A stretch of DNA of 24,816 nucleotides from assembly GCA_900556545.1 (NCBI GenBank), contig USPE01000001.1:1-24816 (forward strand), in the 5' to 3' direction. A program made the position numbers and the translations under genes. How positions within the stretch are numbered: position 1 is the stretch's first letter; each line of letters begins with the position of its first letter. Shown here piece after piece: positions 1 through 7,998 of this stretch. Under the pieces are notes generated by a model. That model was not told the origin of the DNA, searched no databases, and saw nothing but the letters and a program-made list of their open reading frames with translations. Source of the DNA: an uncultured Peptococcaceae bacterium (lineage in GTDB: Bacteria; Bacillota; Peptococcia; Peptococcales; Peptococcaceae).

Positions 1-369
1 TTCTATAACGGAGACATTCTGCTTTAAATGCGGATCTAACTCCATATTAACTTCTCTAAATCTTTTGCGCATGATGGCATTGGATAATTGGGAGCCAAAA
101 AATAAATACAGGCTTAACCCCAAAATTGGAAAGGCCAGAATCAAAATCATCCATGAGAATTTGTATGCCGCATTCATATGCATGCCATAGATACGCAGCG
201 CCACGACCCAGCCAAGCAGCACCGATAAAATATAGAGAACGGTGTTATAGCGAAAAATGTACAAGGCCAGCAGCATAATCCAGCCAATCTGCAGCAAAAT
301 ACTAAACACCACCAATACGGCTCGCCCAACGCTGTTTTTTATTTTTTGCTTGGATTCTTCAGTATGCAT
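1..369 (-). CDS. cls: Cardiolipin synthase, N-terminal part (partial)
   Basis: The minus-strand frame from ATG at 369 is open to the window edge (123 codons). It encodes a basic N-terminus, two hydrophobic segments (about residues 17-38 and 42-60), then an AYKFSWMILILAFPILG stretch followed by LYLFFGSQLS. That pattern of two membrane helices followed by a tryptophan- and proline-containing third segment and a G-x-x-L-Y-x-x-F-G motif is the PLDc_N module at the start of bacterial cardiolipin synthases, which join two phosphatidylglycerol molecules in the membrane. The catalytic HKD phospholipase-D motifs would lie beyond position 1 and are not seen. An in-frame TAG lies five codons upstream of the ATG and a GGGTGA sits just before it, so this start is well supported. 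A different PLDc_N protein is possible but less likely. Confidence 0.8.
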   Translation of the reverse strand, partial: MHTEESKQKIKNSVGRAVLVVFSILLQIGWIMLLALYIFRYNTVLYILSVLLGWVVALRIYGMHMNAAYKFSWMILILAFPILGLSLYLFFGSQLSNAIMRKRFREVNMELDPHLKQNVSVIE

Positions 370-562
370 GTATTCACCCGATTTCTAAGATAATTGAAAA
401 CCCGACAAATTTCGCGGTTCATATTTTTGAATATTATAGCATAGCCAATTCAAGAAGCTAGTCCAAATCCGTTTTTTTATCCAAAACTTCACAATTGCCA
501 CCAATGCTTTTATACAAAAACCTGTCTAATACATAGAATCAACTATTACAGATATCTTTTTC

Positions 563-593
563 TTGACCTTCATGTTGCTTTAAGGTTTATAAT
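563..593 (+). promoter_or_regulatory. Candidate sigma-A promoter of the MATE gene
   Basis: TTGACC at 563-568 and a perfect TATAAT at 588-593 are separated by 19 bp, slightly longer than ideal. They lie about 50 bp before the MATE start, which has an AAGGAGG at 626-632. The rest of the 370-639 gap is AT-rich spacer between divergent genes; nothing else stands out. Confidence 0.45.
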
Positions 594-639
594 AACAACT
601 GTTGCATACATCAATAACAAATCAAAAGGAGGCAGGTTT

Positions 640-1986
640 ATGCAAACGCAAAATAAATTGGATCGAGATTACAACGCATTGGCCTTGTTTCGTTATACGA
701 TTCCCAGTATTTTAAGCTTATTATTTATGTCCCTGTACCAGATGGTGGACGCAATTTTCGTTTCTCAATTTGTCAGCGAAAATGCGCTGGCATCTATCAA
801 TATCGTGTACCCTGTAATCAGTGTGGTATTGGCTGTCACGCTGATGCTTTCTACAGGCGGCAGCGCCATTGTAGCCAGAAAGTTGGGAGAAGGTAAAGCA
901 CAGGCGGCAAAGGAAGATTTTTCTGTACTGATTTTAACCACTGTTATCTTATCAGCACTCATTACCATCTTCACCACACTCTTTATGGAGCCTCTGTTAA
1001 AATTTATGGGGGCAACACCGGCATTATGGCAGGATTGCTATGATTATTTAAGAATTCTGATTTTATTTATGCCGGCAGCTGCTTTACAGCTCAGTTTTTC
1101 ATCATTTTTTATTACCGCTGGCAAACCCAATCTGGGATTTTTACTTACCATACTGTCCGGCGCTACCAATATCTTTCTGGATTATTTGCTGATTGTTAAA
1201 ATTCCGATGGGCATCAGCGGTGCAGCCTGGGGTACTGCCATCGGTTATCTGGTTGCCGCAGTGCCGGGGCTGCTCTACTTTTTACTGCAGCGTAAGGGTA
1301 CTATATTTTTTGTAAAGCCGGTGCTGCGCATCAAAATGCTGGGCTTTGCCTGTTTCAACGGATCATCGGAAATGGTCAGCAATCTCTCTACCGCTGTAAC
1401 AACACTGCTGTTTAATAAACTGGCGCTATACTATATGGGAGAAAGCGGTGTAGCTGCTATCACCGTTGTGTTATATGCACAATTTTTACTGACAGCAGTA
1501 TTTATGGGCTTTATCGGCGGGGCGGCTCCTATTTTCAGCTTTAATCTGGGCAGCGGAAACACCGCCCGATTACGCAATTTGTTTCGCTACAGCTTTTTCA
1601 CAGTAGCCGCATTAACATTGATGATTATTATTACTGCATATGCACTGGCTTCTCCTATTGTATCGGTATATATTCGTCCAGAGAGCAGTTCTTTCTCACT
1701 GGCGCTGCACGGATTTCTGCTGTTTTCAACCAGTTACCTTTTTGCTGGTTTTAATATTTACGCATCCGGTTTGTTTACCGCACTGCAGAACGGAAAAATA
1801 TCCGCGCTTATTTCCGGATTACGCACCTTTGTATTTTTAGTGCTGTCCTTACTGACACTACCTCTTGTGCTGGATGCAGACGGCATCTGGCTGGCTGTAC
1901 CGGTGGCAGAACTATTATCCTTTGTGGTAGCAATCGGCTGTATTATCAAATACAGAAAGCAATATCATTTTAGTTTTAAAAAATAA
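640..1986 (+). CDS. MATE family multidrug efflux transporter
   Basis: This 448-residue polytopic membrane protein has the typical MATE length and about twelve hydrophobic segments. The N-terminus reads FRYTIPSILSLLFMSLYQMV followed by DAIFVSQ, the classic MATE opening in which the first helix runs into a D-x-x-F-V motif. A GGSAIVARKLGEGK stretch near residues 74-87 is the usual loop after helix 2. The second half restarts with a similar pattern (GFACFNGSSEMVSNLS near residue 236), as expected of the family's two-fold repeat. MATE proteins export drugs or metabolites in exchange for Na+ or H+; the substrate cannot be read from sequence. The start is fixed by AAGGAGG seven bases upstream. The gene stands alone, with its own promoter candidate and a strong terminator. 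It is closer in style to MepA-like than NorM-like members, but that is only an impression. Confidence 0.9.
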   Translation: MQTQNKLDRDYNALALFRYTIPSILSLLFMSLYQMVDAIFVSQFVSENALASINIVYPVISVVLAVTLMLSTGGSAIVARKLGEGKAQAAKEDFSVLILTTVILSALITIFTTLFMEPLLKFMGATPALWQDCYDYLRILILFMPAAALQLSFSSFFITAGKPNLGFLLTILSGATNIFLDYLLIVKIPMGISGAAWGTAIGYLVAAVPGLLYFLLQRKGTIFFVKPVLRIKMLGFACFNGSSEMVSNLSTAVTTLLFNKLALYYMGESGVAAITVVLYAQFLLTAVFMGFIGGAAPIFSFNLGSGNTARLRNLFRYSFFTVAALTLMIIITAYALASPIVSVYIRPESSSFSLALHGFLLFSTSYLFAGFNIYASGLFTALQNGKISALISGLRTFVFLVLSLLTLPLVLDADGIWLAVPVAELLSFVVAIGCIIKYRKQYHFSFKK

Positions 1987-2017
1987 TCGGCAGTTGCTTT
2001 ATACATTGCCGCTGATA

Positions 2018-2066
2018 AAAAATTCTCTTCTCGAACCTTTGCCGCCGAAAAGAGAATTTTTTTTAT
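2018..2066 (+). terminator. Rho-independent terminator of the MATE gene
   Basis: A 12-bp arm at 2018-2029 (AAAAATTCTCTT) pairs with 2050-2061 and the stem can extend inward with TCG/CGA at 2031-2033 and 2046-2048. The right arm runs into an uninterrupted T tract. Confidence 0.85.
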
Positions 2067-2115
2067 TTTAATACCAACACGCCAATCTCTGCCATCTTTT
2101 CTTCTGCTCTGGCAG

Positions 2116-2144
2116 TTGATTTCTACCCTTTAATGCGCTACAAT
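2116..2144 (+). promoter_or_regulatory. Candidate sigma-A promoter of the holB operon
   Basis: TTGATT at 2116-2121 and TACAAT at 2139-2144 are spaced by exactly 17 bp. They lie 65 bp upstream of holB, after the MATE terminator, so this is the likely start of the five-gene transcript. Confidence 0.55.
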
Positions 2145-2209
2145 TATGAATAGAATGGTGTATTCATACTGTTTTACAACAACTATATTATATATAACAG
2201 GAGTATCTT

Positions 2210-3202
2210 ATGCAGTTTTCAGATATTAAAGGGCAACACCAGGCAATTCATATCCTGCAATGCGCCATCCAGAACAAGCACATTGCCCATGCGTATCTTT
2301 TTACAGGGCCGGAAGGCATCGGCAAAAAAATGACAGCTTTTGCTCTTGCCCAGTATCTTAATTGCAGCGCTCCCAATCAGCAGGAATTTTCCAGCTGTAA
2401 TGGCTGTCCTTCCTGCATTCAGGCAAGCTGCGGCAGTCATCCTGATATTTTGCTGCTGGAACCCGATGGCGCCAGTATTAAAATTGAGCAGATTCGCACG
2501 CTGTTGTCTAAAGTTGCGCTGCGCAATTATGAAAGTGCCTACAAAATCATTATCATCAACGATGCCCACCTGATGACTGAGCAGGCTGCGAATTGTCTGT
2601 TAAAAACATTGGAGGAGCCTACCGACAACACAATTTTTATCCTGGTAACGGCTAAGGTACAAAACCTGCCCATTACCATTTTGTCCAGATGTCAGCAAAT
2701 TCAGTTTCAATCACTGTCACCAGCATTGATTCAGGAAATTTTACAGCAGCTTTATCCCCAGCGGCAATCACAGATTGGTTTGATGGCTGCTTTGGCAAAG
2801 GGGTCTGTGCATACCGCCGAAGAATTGCTGGCCAATGAAGAAATTTCGCTGGCACGGCAGGAATTCTATCAACTGTTGACGAACCTTGCCACAGTTACAC
2901 CAGCACAGATCATCAGTTGGTGTCAGCAATGGGATAAAAACAAGAAAATGGTAAAAGCACTGTTAGAACTGGCACAGCTATGGTTTCATGACTTGCTGTT
3001 GTCCACCACATCCGGTCAATGGCAGTTGATCTTAAATCAGGATTATCTGGCCCAGCTAAAAGCACAGCAAATACGGCCGGAGCAGCTTTTAAAGATTTTA
3101 CAGTATTTCCAAACGGGTATGTCCCAATTAGAGAGCAATGCGTCTCCCCGTCTGGTATTGGAAATAGCGTTGTTAAAAACGCAGGCGGCATTTGCCGCAT
3201 AA
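2210..3202 (+). CDS. holB: DNA polymerase III subunit delta'
   Basis: This 330-residue protein is the delta' clamp-loader subunit, which works with delta and tau/gamma to load the sliding clamp on DNA. It begins with the conserved AHAYLFTGPEGIGKK stretch (residues 26-40), where GPEGIGKK is the Walker A-like loop. A zinc module follows, with Cys at residues 52, 63, 66 and 69. The helix containing LLKTLEEPTDNTIF and the SRC motif (ILSRCQQIQF, near residue 158) are clamp-loader hallmarks. In characterised delta' subunits the P-loop does not hydrolyse ATP; I infer the same here. Length is normal. The start has AGGAG seven bases upstream. It heads a tight operon with ricT 16 bp downstream, a classic Firmicute arrangement. 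Confidence 0.95.
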   Translation: MQFSDIKGQHQAIHILQCAIQNKHIAHAYLFTGPEGIGKKMTAFALAQYLNCSAPNQQEFSSCNGCPSCIQASCGSHPDILLLEPDGASIKIEQIRTLLSKVALRNYESAYKIIIINDAHLMTEQAANCLLKTLEEPTDNTIFILVTAKVQNLPITILSRCQQIQFQSLSPALIQEILQQLYPQRQSQIGLMAALAKGSVHTAEELLANEEISLARQEFYQLLTNLATVTPAQIISWCQQWDKNKKMVKALLELAQLWFHDLLLSTTSGQWQLILNQDYLAQLKAQQIRPEQLLKILQYFQTGMSQLESNASPRLVLEIALLKTQAAFAA

Positions 3203-3218
3203 CTAAAGGAGGTTTTGT

Positions 3219-3959
3219 ATGTCTGTAACCGTTATTGGCGTCCGTTTTAAGGAAGCCGGTAAAATATATTATTTTGATCCTGGCGATTTGCCTGTTACAA
3301 CCGCCGATCATGTAATTGTAGAAACAGCCCGCGGCATAGAATACGGCAGTGTCGTAGTTGGCATTAAAGAAGTGGACGACAGCGAGGTTGTCCCGCCGTT
3401 AAAAAAAGTAATCCGTATCGCCACCCCTGATGATGACGAACGGGTAAGAGAAAATATCTATCGTGAAAAAGAAGCCTTTGCAATCTGCCTGGAAAAAATT
3501 GAGCAGCACAATCTGCCCATGAAGCTGATTGATGTAGAATACACCTTTGATAACAGCAAGGTCATCTTTTTCTTTACTGCCGATGGCAGAGTGGATTTCC
3601 GTGAACTGGTAAAAGATTTAGCAACGGTTTTCCGTACTCGTATTGAATTGCGGCAGATCGGCGTGCGAGATGAAGCAAAGATGCTGGGCGGTATTGGTTT
3701 TTGCGGCCGTGAGCTGTGCTGCCATACCTTTTTAGGCGATTTTGCCCCGGTTTCTATCAAAATGGCCAAAGAACAAAATTTATCTCTTAATCCATCCAAA
3801 ATATCCGGTATCTGCGGTCGTTTGCTGTGCTGTTTAAAATATGAAAATGATGTCTATGTAGAAAATAGAAAATGTGGCTGCAAGGTAAAAAATATTGATG
3901 CCTTAAACAACGTAGATGAAGATGGCAACATTTTTGATTTGCATGAACTGGAAGACTAA
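3219..3959 (+). CDS. ricT: RicT (YaaT), PSP1-domain regulator of RNA maturation
   Basis: The 246-residue protein matches the PSP1/RicT family, called YaaT in Bacillus subtilis. Early residues VIGVRFKEAGKIYYFDPG and the GIEYGSVVVG segment (residues 39-48) are typical. The core carries two cysteine clusters, GFCGRELCC (Cys162, 167, 168) and GICGRLLCC (Cys199, 204, 205), plus Cys219 and Cys221. In B. subtilis RicT forms a complex with RicA and RicF that binds [4Fe-4S] clusters and assists RNase Y in cutting selected transcripts; it also influences sporulation and biofilm phosphorelay output. The cysteines here are compatible with cluster binding. ricA and ricF are not in this window. The start follows AAAGGAGG with good spacing. 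Presence of ricT does not by itself show that the organism sporulates. Confidence 0.92.
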   Translation: MSVTVIGVRFKEAGKIYYFDPGDLPVTTADHVIVETARGIEYGSVVVGIKEVDDSEVVPPLKKVIRIATPDDDERVRENIYREKEAFAICLEKIEQHNLPMKLIDVEYTFDNSKVIFFFTADGRVDFRELVKDLATVFRTRIELRQIGVRDEAKMLGGIGFCGRELCCHTFLGDFAPVSIKMAKEQNLSLNPSKISGICGRLLCCLKYENDVYVENRKCGCKVKNIDALNNVDEDGNIFDLHELED

Positions 3960-3986
3960 GCAGCTACAAGAAGTGTAGGTGATAGA

Positions 3987-4271
3987 ATGACTTTAAGCGA
4001 GCAATTAAACGCAATGCAAGCTGTTTTACAGCAAGTATCCTCTGAACTGAAAGAGATACAGATGCAGGTAGAAAAACTGGAAAGCGAAAATGAACGGCTT
4101 CGCCAGCGTATCACGCCTGCCATTGCCAAAAATAAGGACACTGCCAGCGGACAAAAAGCCTTACAAAAGCTTTATGATGAAGGCTATCATGTATGCCCGT
4201 CTTACTTTGGTCGGGAGCATGACGGCGGTTGTCTATTTTGCCTGGAGGTTTTAAAGAATGTTACCAAATAG
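3987..4271 (+). CDS. yabA: YabA, replication initiation control protein
   Basis: The 94-residue product has an N-terminal amphipathic coiled coil (about residues 1-45, rich in L, E and Q), a short basic linker, and a C-terminal zinc site with His68, Cys70, Cys82 and Cys85 in the pattern YHVC...GGCLFCL. This is the layout of YabA, which bridges DnaA and the DnaN clamp and restrains re-initiation at oriC. It is shorter than the B. subtilis protein (about 119 residues), the difference lying mainly in the linker. Placement between ricT and trmN6 matches the B. subtilis yaaT-yabA-yabB order. The start is preceded by AGGTGATAG. The last 14 bases overlap trmN6, pointing to translational coupling. 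Confidence 0.9.
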   Translation: MTLSEQLNAMQAVLQQVSSELKEIQMQVEKLESENERLRQRITPAIAKNKDTASGQKALQKLYDEGYHVCPSYFGREHDGGCLFCLEVLKNVTK

Positions 4272-5007
4272 CATTCTTCCTGATGAAGAACTCACCGATT
4301 TATGTATAAACCACTGGAAAGTCCTGCAAAAAAAGCAGGGCTTTCGATTTTCTATCGACGCTGTTTTACTGGCCCACTTTATTCAGCCCAAAGCCGGACA
4401 GCAATTATTGGACATGGGGACAGGCTCCGGCGTTATCCCGCTGCTGATTGCTGCGCGTCATCAGCAAGTGACCATTGATGGCATTGAGGTACAGCCGGCT
4501 ATCGCTGAAATGGCCCAACGTTCCGTTCTATACAACGGCCAGCAAGAGCGCATCACCATCAGACAGCAAGATTTAACCCAGCTGCCCAAGGATTATGCCC
4601 GCAAATATGATTGGGTGGTGAGCAATCCGCCCTTTTTCCCAATTGGCAGCGGTAAGTTCAGCCCCAACTCACAGATGGCTATGGCGAGGCACGAAGTGGG
4701 CTGCACATTGGATGATGTAGTAAAAAGCGCCAGCTACTGCGTAAAAGATCGCGGCCACTTTGCCATGATTCATCGAGCAGAACGTCTGCCGGAAATTTTA
4801 AGTACCTGCCAAAAATACAACCTGGCTCCTTATCGACTGCGTATGGTACAACCCACTGCAGCGCAGCCAGCCAATTTGTTGCTGCTGGAATGCATCTATC
4901 AGGGACGCAATCGTTTAACCGTACTGCCGCCGTTAGTCGTTTATCACCAAAATCACACCTATACAGAAGAAATATTGGAATACTACAAAAATAATTCTTC
5001 TGCATGA
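4258..5007 (+). CDS. trmN6: tRNA1(Val) A37 N6-methyltransferase-like protein (YabB/TrmN6)
   Basis: A 249-residue class I SAM-dependent methyltransferase. Motif I is LDMGTGSGVIPLL (glycine-rich loop at residues 52-58) and the catalytic NPPF motif is at residues 123-126 within VVSNPPFFPIGSG. NPPF with this surrounding sequence marks the YabB/YfiC group, which in E. coli methylates N6 of adenine 37 in tRNA1(Val). The family members in Bacillota lie next to yabA and rsmI exactly as here, supporting the call. The start has GGAGG about nine bases upstream, inside the yabA coding region. In B. subtilis a small GIY-YIG gene (yazA) sits between this gene and rsmI; it is absent here and 72 non-coding bases take its place. 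The tRNA substrate is inferred from the family. Confidence 0.88.
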   Translation: MLPNSILPDEELTDLCINHWKVLQKKQGFRFSIDAVLLAHFIQPKAGQQLLDMGTGSGVIPLLIAARHQQVTIDGIEVQPAIAEMAQRSVLYNGQQERITIRQQDLTQLPKDYARKYDWVVSNPPFFPIGSGKFSPNSQMAMARHEVGCTLDDVVKSASYCVKDRGHFAMIHRAERLPEILSTCQKYNLAPYRLRMVQPTAAQPANLLLLECIYQGRNRLTVLPPLVVYHQNHTYTEEILEYYKNNSSA

Positions 5008-5079
5008 CAGTGTTTTTACAAGTCTGTTTTACTATATTTGCACTACCATTTACAAAGTTATCGTTAGAGAGGTACTTGT

Positions 5080-5913
5080 ATGACTTATGGAACCCTTTAT
5101 CTGTGCGCCACACCCATCGGCAATTTGCAGGACATCACCCTGCGCGTGTTGGAAACACTGAAAACCGTAGATTTGATTGCCTGTGAGGATACCCGCAAAA
5201 CCTTGCAGCTGCTCAATCATTTTTCAATTTCCAAGCCGGTAACCAGCTATTACGAACACAACAAAATGACCAAAGGTGACGTTATTCTGCAGCAACTAAA
5301 AGATGGCAAAAATATCGCTCTGGTTTCCGATGCCGGTATGCCAGGCATTTCTGACCCGGGCTATGATTTGATACAGCAATGCCTGGCTGAGCAGATCCCT
5401 TTTACGGTACTGCCCGGCGCAGTAGCTGCCATCACCGGTTTGGTCTTATCCGGCCTGCCTACCAATCGATTCGCCTTTGAAGGTTTTGTGCCCCGCATAA
5501 AAAAAGAGCGAGTGCAGTTTTTTCAGAATCTATTAACAGAAGAACGCACCATGATTTTTTACGAATCTCCCCATCGGTTAAAAGATACACTGGAAACTAT
5601 GCAACAGGTATTTCCAGAACGCACCATGGCCGCCGCCAGAGAACTGACAAAAAAATTTGAAGAAATTGTCCGCGGCACACCGGCAGAAGTTCTCCAACAT
5701 TTTGAAACAGAGGGCATCCGCGGCGAATTTGTTCTATTGCTGCATGGCGCAGAACCAATCCAACCGGAAGAAAGAGATCTGGACTGGGCTGTCGCTCGAA
5801 CAGCCCAATTAGAACAAGACGGCATCTCTCAAAAGGATGCCATCAAACAGGCCGCCAAAGAAGCGGGGCTAAGCAAACGAGATGTCTATAATTTTATCGT
5901 ACAGAATAAATAA
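5080..5913 (+). CDS. rsmI: 16S rRNA (cytidine1402-2'-O)-methyltransferase
   Basis: The 277-residue protein is a tetrapyrrole-methylase-fold enzyme of the RsmI family. It opens with LYLCATPIGNLQDITLRVLE, has an IACEDTRKT motif (near residue 33) and VSDAGMPGISDPG (near residue 86), then EGFVPRIKKER and MIFYESPHRL, all diagnostic. RsmI methylates the ribose of C1402 in the decoding centre using SAM. A short helical C-terminal segment ends in KEAGLSKRDVYNFI, as usual. Length is normal. The start follows AGAGAGG with about seven bases of spacing. It is the last gene of the holB operon, and a 12-bp hairpin starts six bases after the stop codon. Confidence 0.95.
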   Translation: MTYGTLYLCATPIGNLQDITLRVLETLKTVDLIACEDTRKTLQLLNHFSISKPVTSYYEHNKMTKGDVILQQLKDGKNIALVSDAGMPGISDPGYDLIQQCLAEQIPFTVLPGAVAAITGLVLSGLPTNRFAFEGFVPRIKKERVQFFQNLLTEERTMIFYESPHRLKDTLETMQQVFPERTMAAARELTKKFEEIVRGTPAEVLQHFETEGIRGEFVLLLHGAEPIQPEERDLDWAVARTAQLEQDGISQKDAIKQAAKEAGLSKRDVYNFIVQNK

Positions 5914-5918
5914 TGCAT

Positions 5919-5952
5919 AAAAGCAGAGGTCGAAAAACCTCTGCTTTTGTTC
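5919..5952. terminator. Bidirectional terminator between rsmI and the anti-sigma gene
   Basis: A perfect 12-bp stem, AAAAGCAGAGGT at 5919-5930 with its complement at 5937-5948, encloses a 6-base loop. Four T residues follow on either strand, so it can serve both convergent operons. Confidence 0.85.
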
Positions 5953-5974
5953 TGTAAATTGTTTATCTATTCAC

Positions 5975-6769
5975 TTATGCCAATACTTCCCCTGCCATGG
6001 CAAACAATTCATCTGCTGTCAAGGACACATCTGAACCCATAATTTCGTAATTACCATCAGCTGTTTGCCAGAAAACGCTTTGTATTACATGCTCTTCCAC
6101 CTGATCACCGCCATATGCCAGGTTAAATCCACCAGCTGCTTGTCGTGCTTCATCTTCAGCGGTTGGCCGATAATCTGGCGGTACTATTTTCTGTACATAG
6201 CTATGATAGTAAACTGTAACGCCATTGATTTCCTTTGTTGCGGAAAATAATCTATTGTCCCTGTCCAACGAATATTCATCAATAATATAATTCAGTTGTT
6301 CCTTATTATTATTTTCATATGTGATTGTTACCATATCATAAAATTCACCAATAGGATTCCCCGCTTCATCTGCACCCTGCCACTGGGATTCATACGAACT
6401 TGCAAATTTGAACTCCCCAGCAAAAGATTCTGGAATGATTGGAGCAAAACCAAGCGTTTTTTCTGTTTTTTCCTGCGCGTCCTGTACAGAATAGGTTTCA
6501 CTGCCCAGGATATTATGTCCTGTCATACCAAAAAATCCACTTGCCGCTACTGCTGTGGTGCAAGTTAAGATACAAGCGGCTGCAACAGCCATCACTAATT
6601 TTCTGCTCTTTTTCATCGGTTTCATAGCAACATTCGCTCCTTCTAAAGTTTCTATTTTAGCTAAAATATCCTGTCTTGTTTTTTCTGATACTTCTATCTG
6701 TTTCGCCCTTCGCTGCAAAGCAGATGTAATATCCTGCCCTAAGGCATCGTTCCAATTTTTATTTTTCAT
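5975..6769 (-). CDS. Putative membrane anti-sigma factor with extracytoplasmic domain
   Basis: The start at 6769 is chosen because GGGGAGG lies nine bases upstream; an in-frame ATG at 6793 would place that site inside the gene. The resulting 264-residue protein has a hydrophilic cytoplasmic part (1-56), one membrane segment (about 57-78, AVAAACILTCTTAVAASG) and an outer domain of about 185 residues with the segment EINGVTVYYHSYV. It overlaps the end of the sigma-factor gene by 11 bases. A single-span protein downstream of and coupled to an ECF sigma gene is the normal layout for an anti-sigma factor; the outer domain resembles DUF4367-type sensors, which I cannot confirm. No zinc-binding HxxxCxxC motif is visible in the cytoplasmic part, so it is not a standard ZAS-type anti-sigma. 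The signal it senses is unknown. Confidence 0.6.
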   Translation of the reverse strand: MKNKNWNDALGQDITSALQRRAKQIEVSEKTRQDILAKIETLEGANVAMKPMKKSRKLVMAVAAACILTCTTAVAASGFFGMTGHNILGSETYSVQDAQEKTEKTLGFAPIIPESFAGEFKFASSYESQWQGADEAGNPIGEFYDMVTITYENNNKEQLNYIIDEYSLDRDNRLFSATKEINGVTVYYHSYVQKIVPPDYRPTAEDEARQAAGGFNLAYGGDQVEEHVIQSVFWQTADGNYEIMGSDVSLTADELFAMAGEVLA

Positions 6770-7334
6770 ATTGTACAACCTCCCCATCCACAAAGTCCTT
6801 TGTTTGCAACAGTTTCTGCAAATTATGCCGCGCTGTAAATAATCTGGATTTTACTGTACCCGGCAGTGTTTGGGTCGCTTTGGCTATTTCCTCCACACTG
6901 AATTCATCGTAATAATACAAAATCACAACGATTCTTTGCTTTGGATTTAACCGATTAATGGCAGCCAACAAATTACTTTGATATTCATTTTCCGCTACAA
7001 TTTCCAACGACGATTTTTCCAAAGGTAAGCTGGCCTGATACACATCATAAATTTCCTCTACTGGCTGTTCCTTTTTTTGTTTTTTACAATAAGCCCAGGC
7101 TGTTCTGGTTAAAATGCGGTAAAACCATGTCTTAAACTGGTCTGTCTTTTTTAATTTAGGCAAAAACCGATAACACTTTATAAAGGCTTCCTGTAAAACA
7201 TTTTCACCATCGTAATAGTTCCCCGTTATCAACACTGCCGAACGCAATGCCTGTGTCTGATAACGCATAAACAATTCTTCAAAAGCAGACGTATCTCCAG
7301 CCTGAAACGCTCTCACCAGCATTTCATCACTCAT
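6759..7334 (-). CDS. ECF-type RNA polymerase sigma factor
   Basis: This 191-residue protein has the two-domain layout of an ECF (group 4) sigma-70 factor. Region 2 spans about residues 16-85, with the helix YDGENVLQEAFIKCYRFLP followed by FKTWFYRILTRTAW, the core polymerase-binding and -10 reading part. Region 4 spans about 122-176, with RLNPKQRIVVILYYYDEFS and the helix-turn-helix VEEIAKATQTLPGTVKSRLF that reads the -35 element. Its stop codon overlaps the downstream membrane gene, so the two are almost certainly co-transcribed. The start follows AAGAAGGGAT. I looked for a self-recognising promoter upstream and could not define one confidently. The regulon is unknown. Confidence 0.93.
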   Translation of the reverse strand: MSDEMLVRAFQAGDTSAFEELFMRYQTQALRSAVLITGNYYDGENVLQEAFIKCYRFLPKLKKTDQFKTWFYRILTRTAWAYCKKQKKEQPVEEIYDVYQASLPLEKSSLEIVAENEYQSNLLAAINRLNPKQRIVVILYYYDEFSVEEIAKATQTLPGTVKSRLFTARHNLQKLLQTKDFVDGEVVQYEK

Positions 7335-7649
7335 TGTCTTTATCCCTTCTTTCCTAACTGCATGTCAATATGATAACGCTTTGTCTTTCAGTGCACTATT
7401 TATAAGAGCCTTTTACTTACCGCTTGGTTCATTTTATTTCGATCTTTTTTCATTTTTTAATTCAAAAGAATTCATCATCCAAATGGATAATTGATTTTAA
7501 CGTTTACTTTCGATCCGATACTACGGAAATGAGGCATATAAAGAAAAAAGAACCAGCTAAAGAGCTGATTCTCAAATATTACAAAGACTTTGGGTAAGGT
7601 GTATGGAACGATGTCATTGGATAAACTAGAATAGATTCTGTGTAGTAAA
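7335..7649. other. Intergenic spacer upstream of the sigma gene
   Basis: This 315-bp AT-rich stretch must hold the promoter of the sigma/anti-sigma operon at its left end and the terminator of the coiled-coil gene at 7543-7573. I see no coding frame with a ribosome binding site and no convincing sigma-A promoter pair. Confidence 0.5.
7543..7573 (-). terminator. Terminator of the small coiled-coil gene
   Basis: Read on the minus strand, AGAATCAGCT (7572-7563) pairs with AGCTGGTTCT (7558-7549) around a 4-base loop with one G-U pair, followed by TTTTTTCTTT. It lies about 75 bp after the stop codon of the gene at 7650-7949. Confidence 0.75.
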
Positions 7650-7949
7650 TTATTTAACTTTCTTTTTTAATTCGGCGATATCATATAGCATATCACGAGA
7701 AATTTCTTTACTTACTTTGTTGTCCTTTTGCGTTTCATCAATTTTAGCGGATAAGTTATCTTTAACGTCTGCAATAGCATTGGTTAAAACGGTTTGTCCG
7801 TTAATCAGTGCAGCATTTTGTTGTTTTAATAATTCTACATCAGATTTTAACCCTTTAATGTCCTGTTTCATTTCACCAAAATCAGAACGCATTTCCCGCA
7901 TTTCTGCCAACATCAAAGACATCATAGCTTGCATATTATCATCACTCAT
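7650..7949 (-). CDS. Small coiled-coil protein of unknown function
   Basis: The likely start is ATG at 7949, with GGAAGGTGAT about eight bases upstream; a longer in-frame reading to 8039 has no ribosome binding site and would cross the promoter. The 99-residue product is very rich in M, D, E, K and L. It begins with a methionine-rich helix (MQAMMSLMLAEMREMRSDF) and then shows heptad-like spacing (MKQDIKGLKSDVELLKQQ, then VLTNAIADVKDNLSAKIDE), so it is probably a nearly continuous coiled coil. There is no membrane segment, signal peptide or cysteine. It has its own extended -10 promoter and terminator, so it is a monocistronic gene. Similar short coiled-coil proteins occur in many Bacillota and their phages, but I do not recognise a family. 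Confidence 0.7.
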   Translation of the reverse strand: MSDDNMQAMMSLMLAEMREMRSDFGEMKQDIKGLKSDVELLKQQNAALINGQTVLTNAIADVKDNLSAKIDETQKDNKVSKEISRDMLYDIAELKKKVK

Positions 7950-7989
7950 AATATAATCACCTTCCCATTTTAAATTAGAATGTATAGAT

Positions 7990-7998
7990 ATTATACCA
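7990..7998 (-). promoter_or_regulatory. Extended -10 promoter of the coiled-coil gene
   Basis: The minus strand reads TGGTATAAT (7998-7990), a TGn extension plus a perfect -10. No good -35 is present. It lies about 40 bp from the start codon at 7949. Confidence 0.55.
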
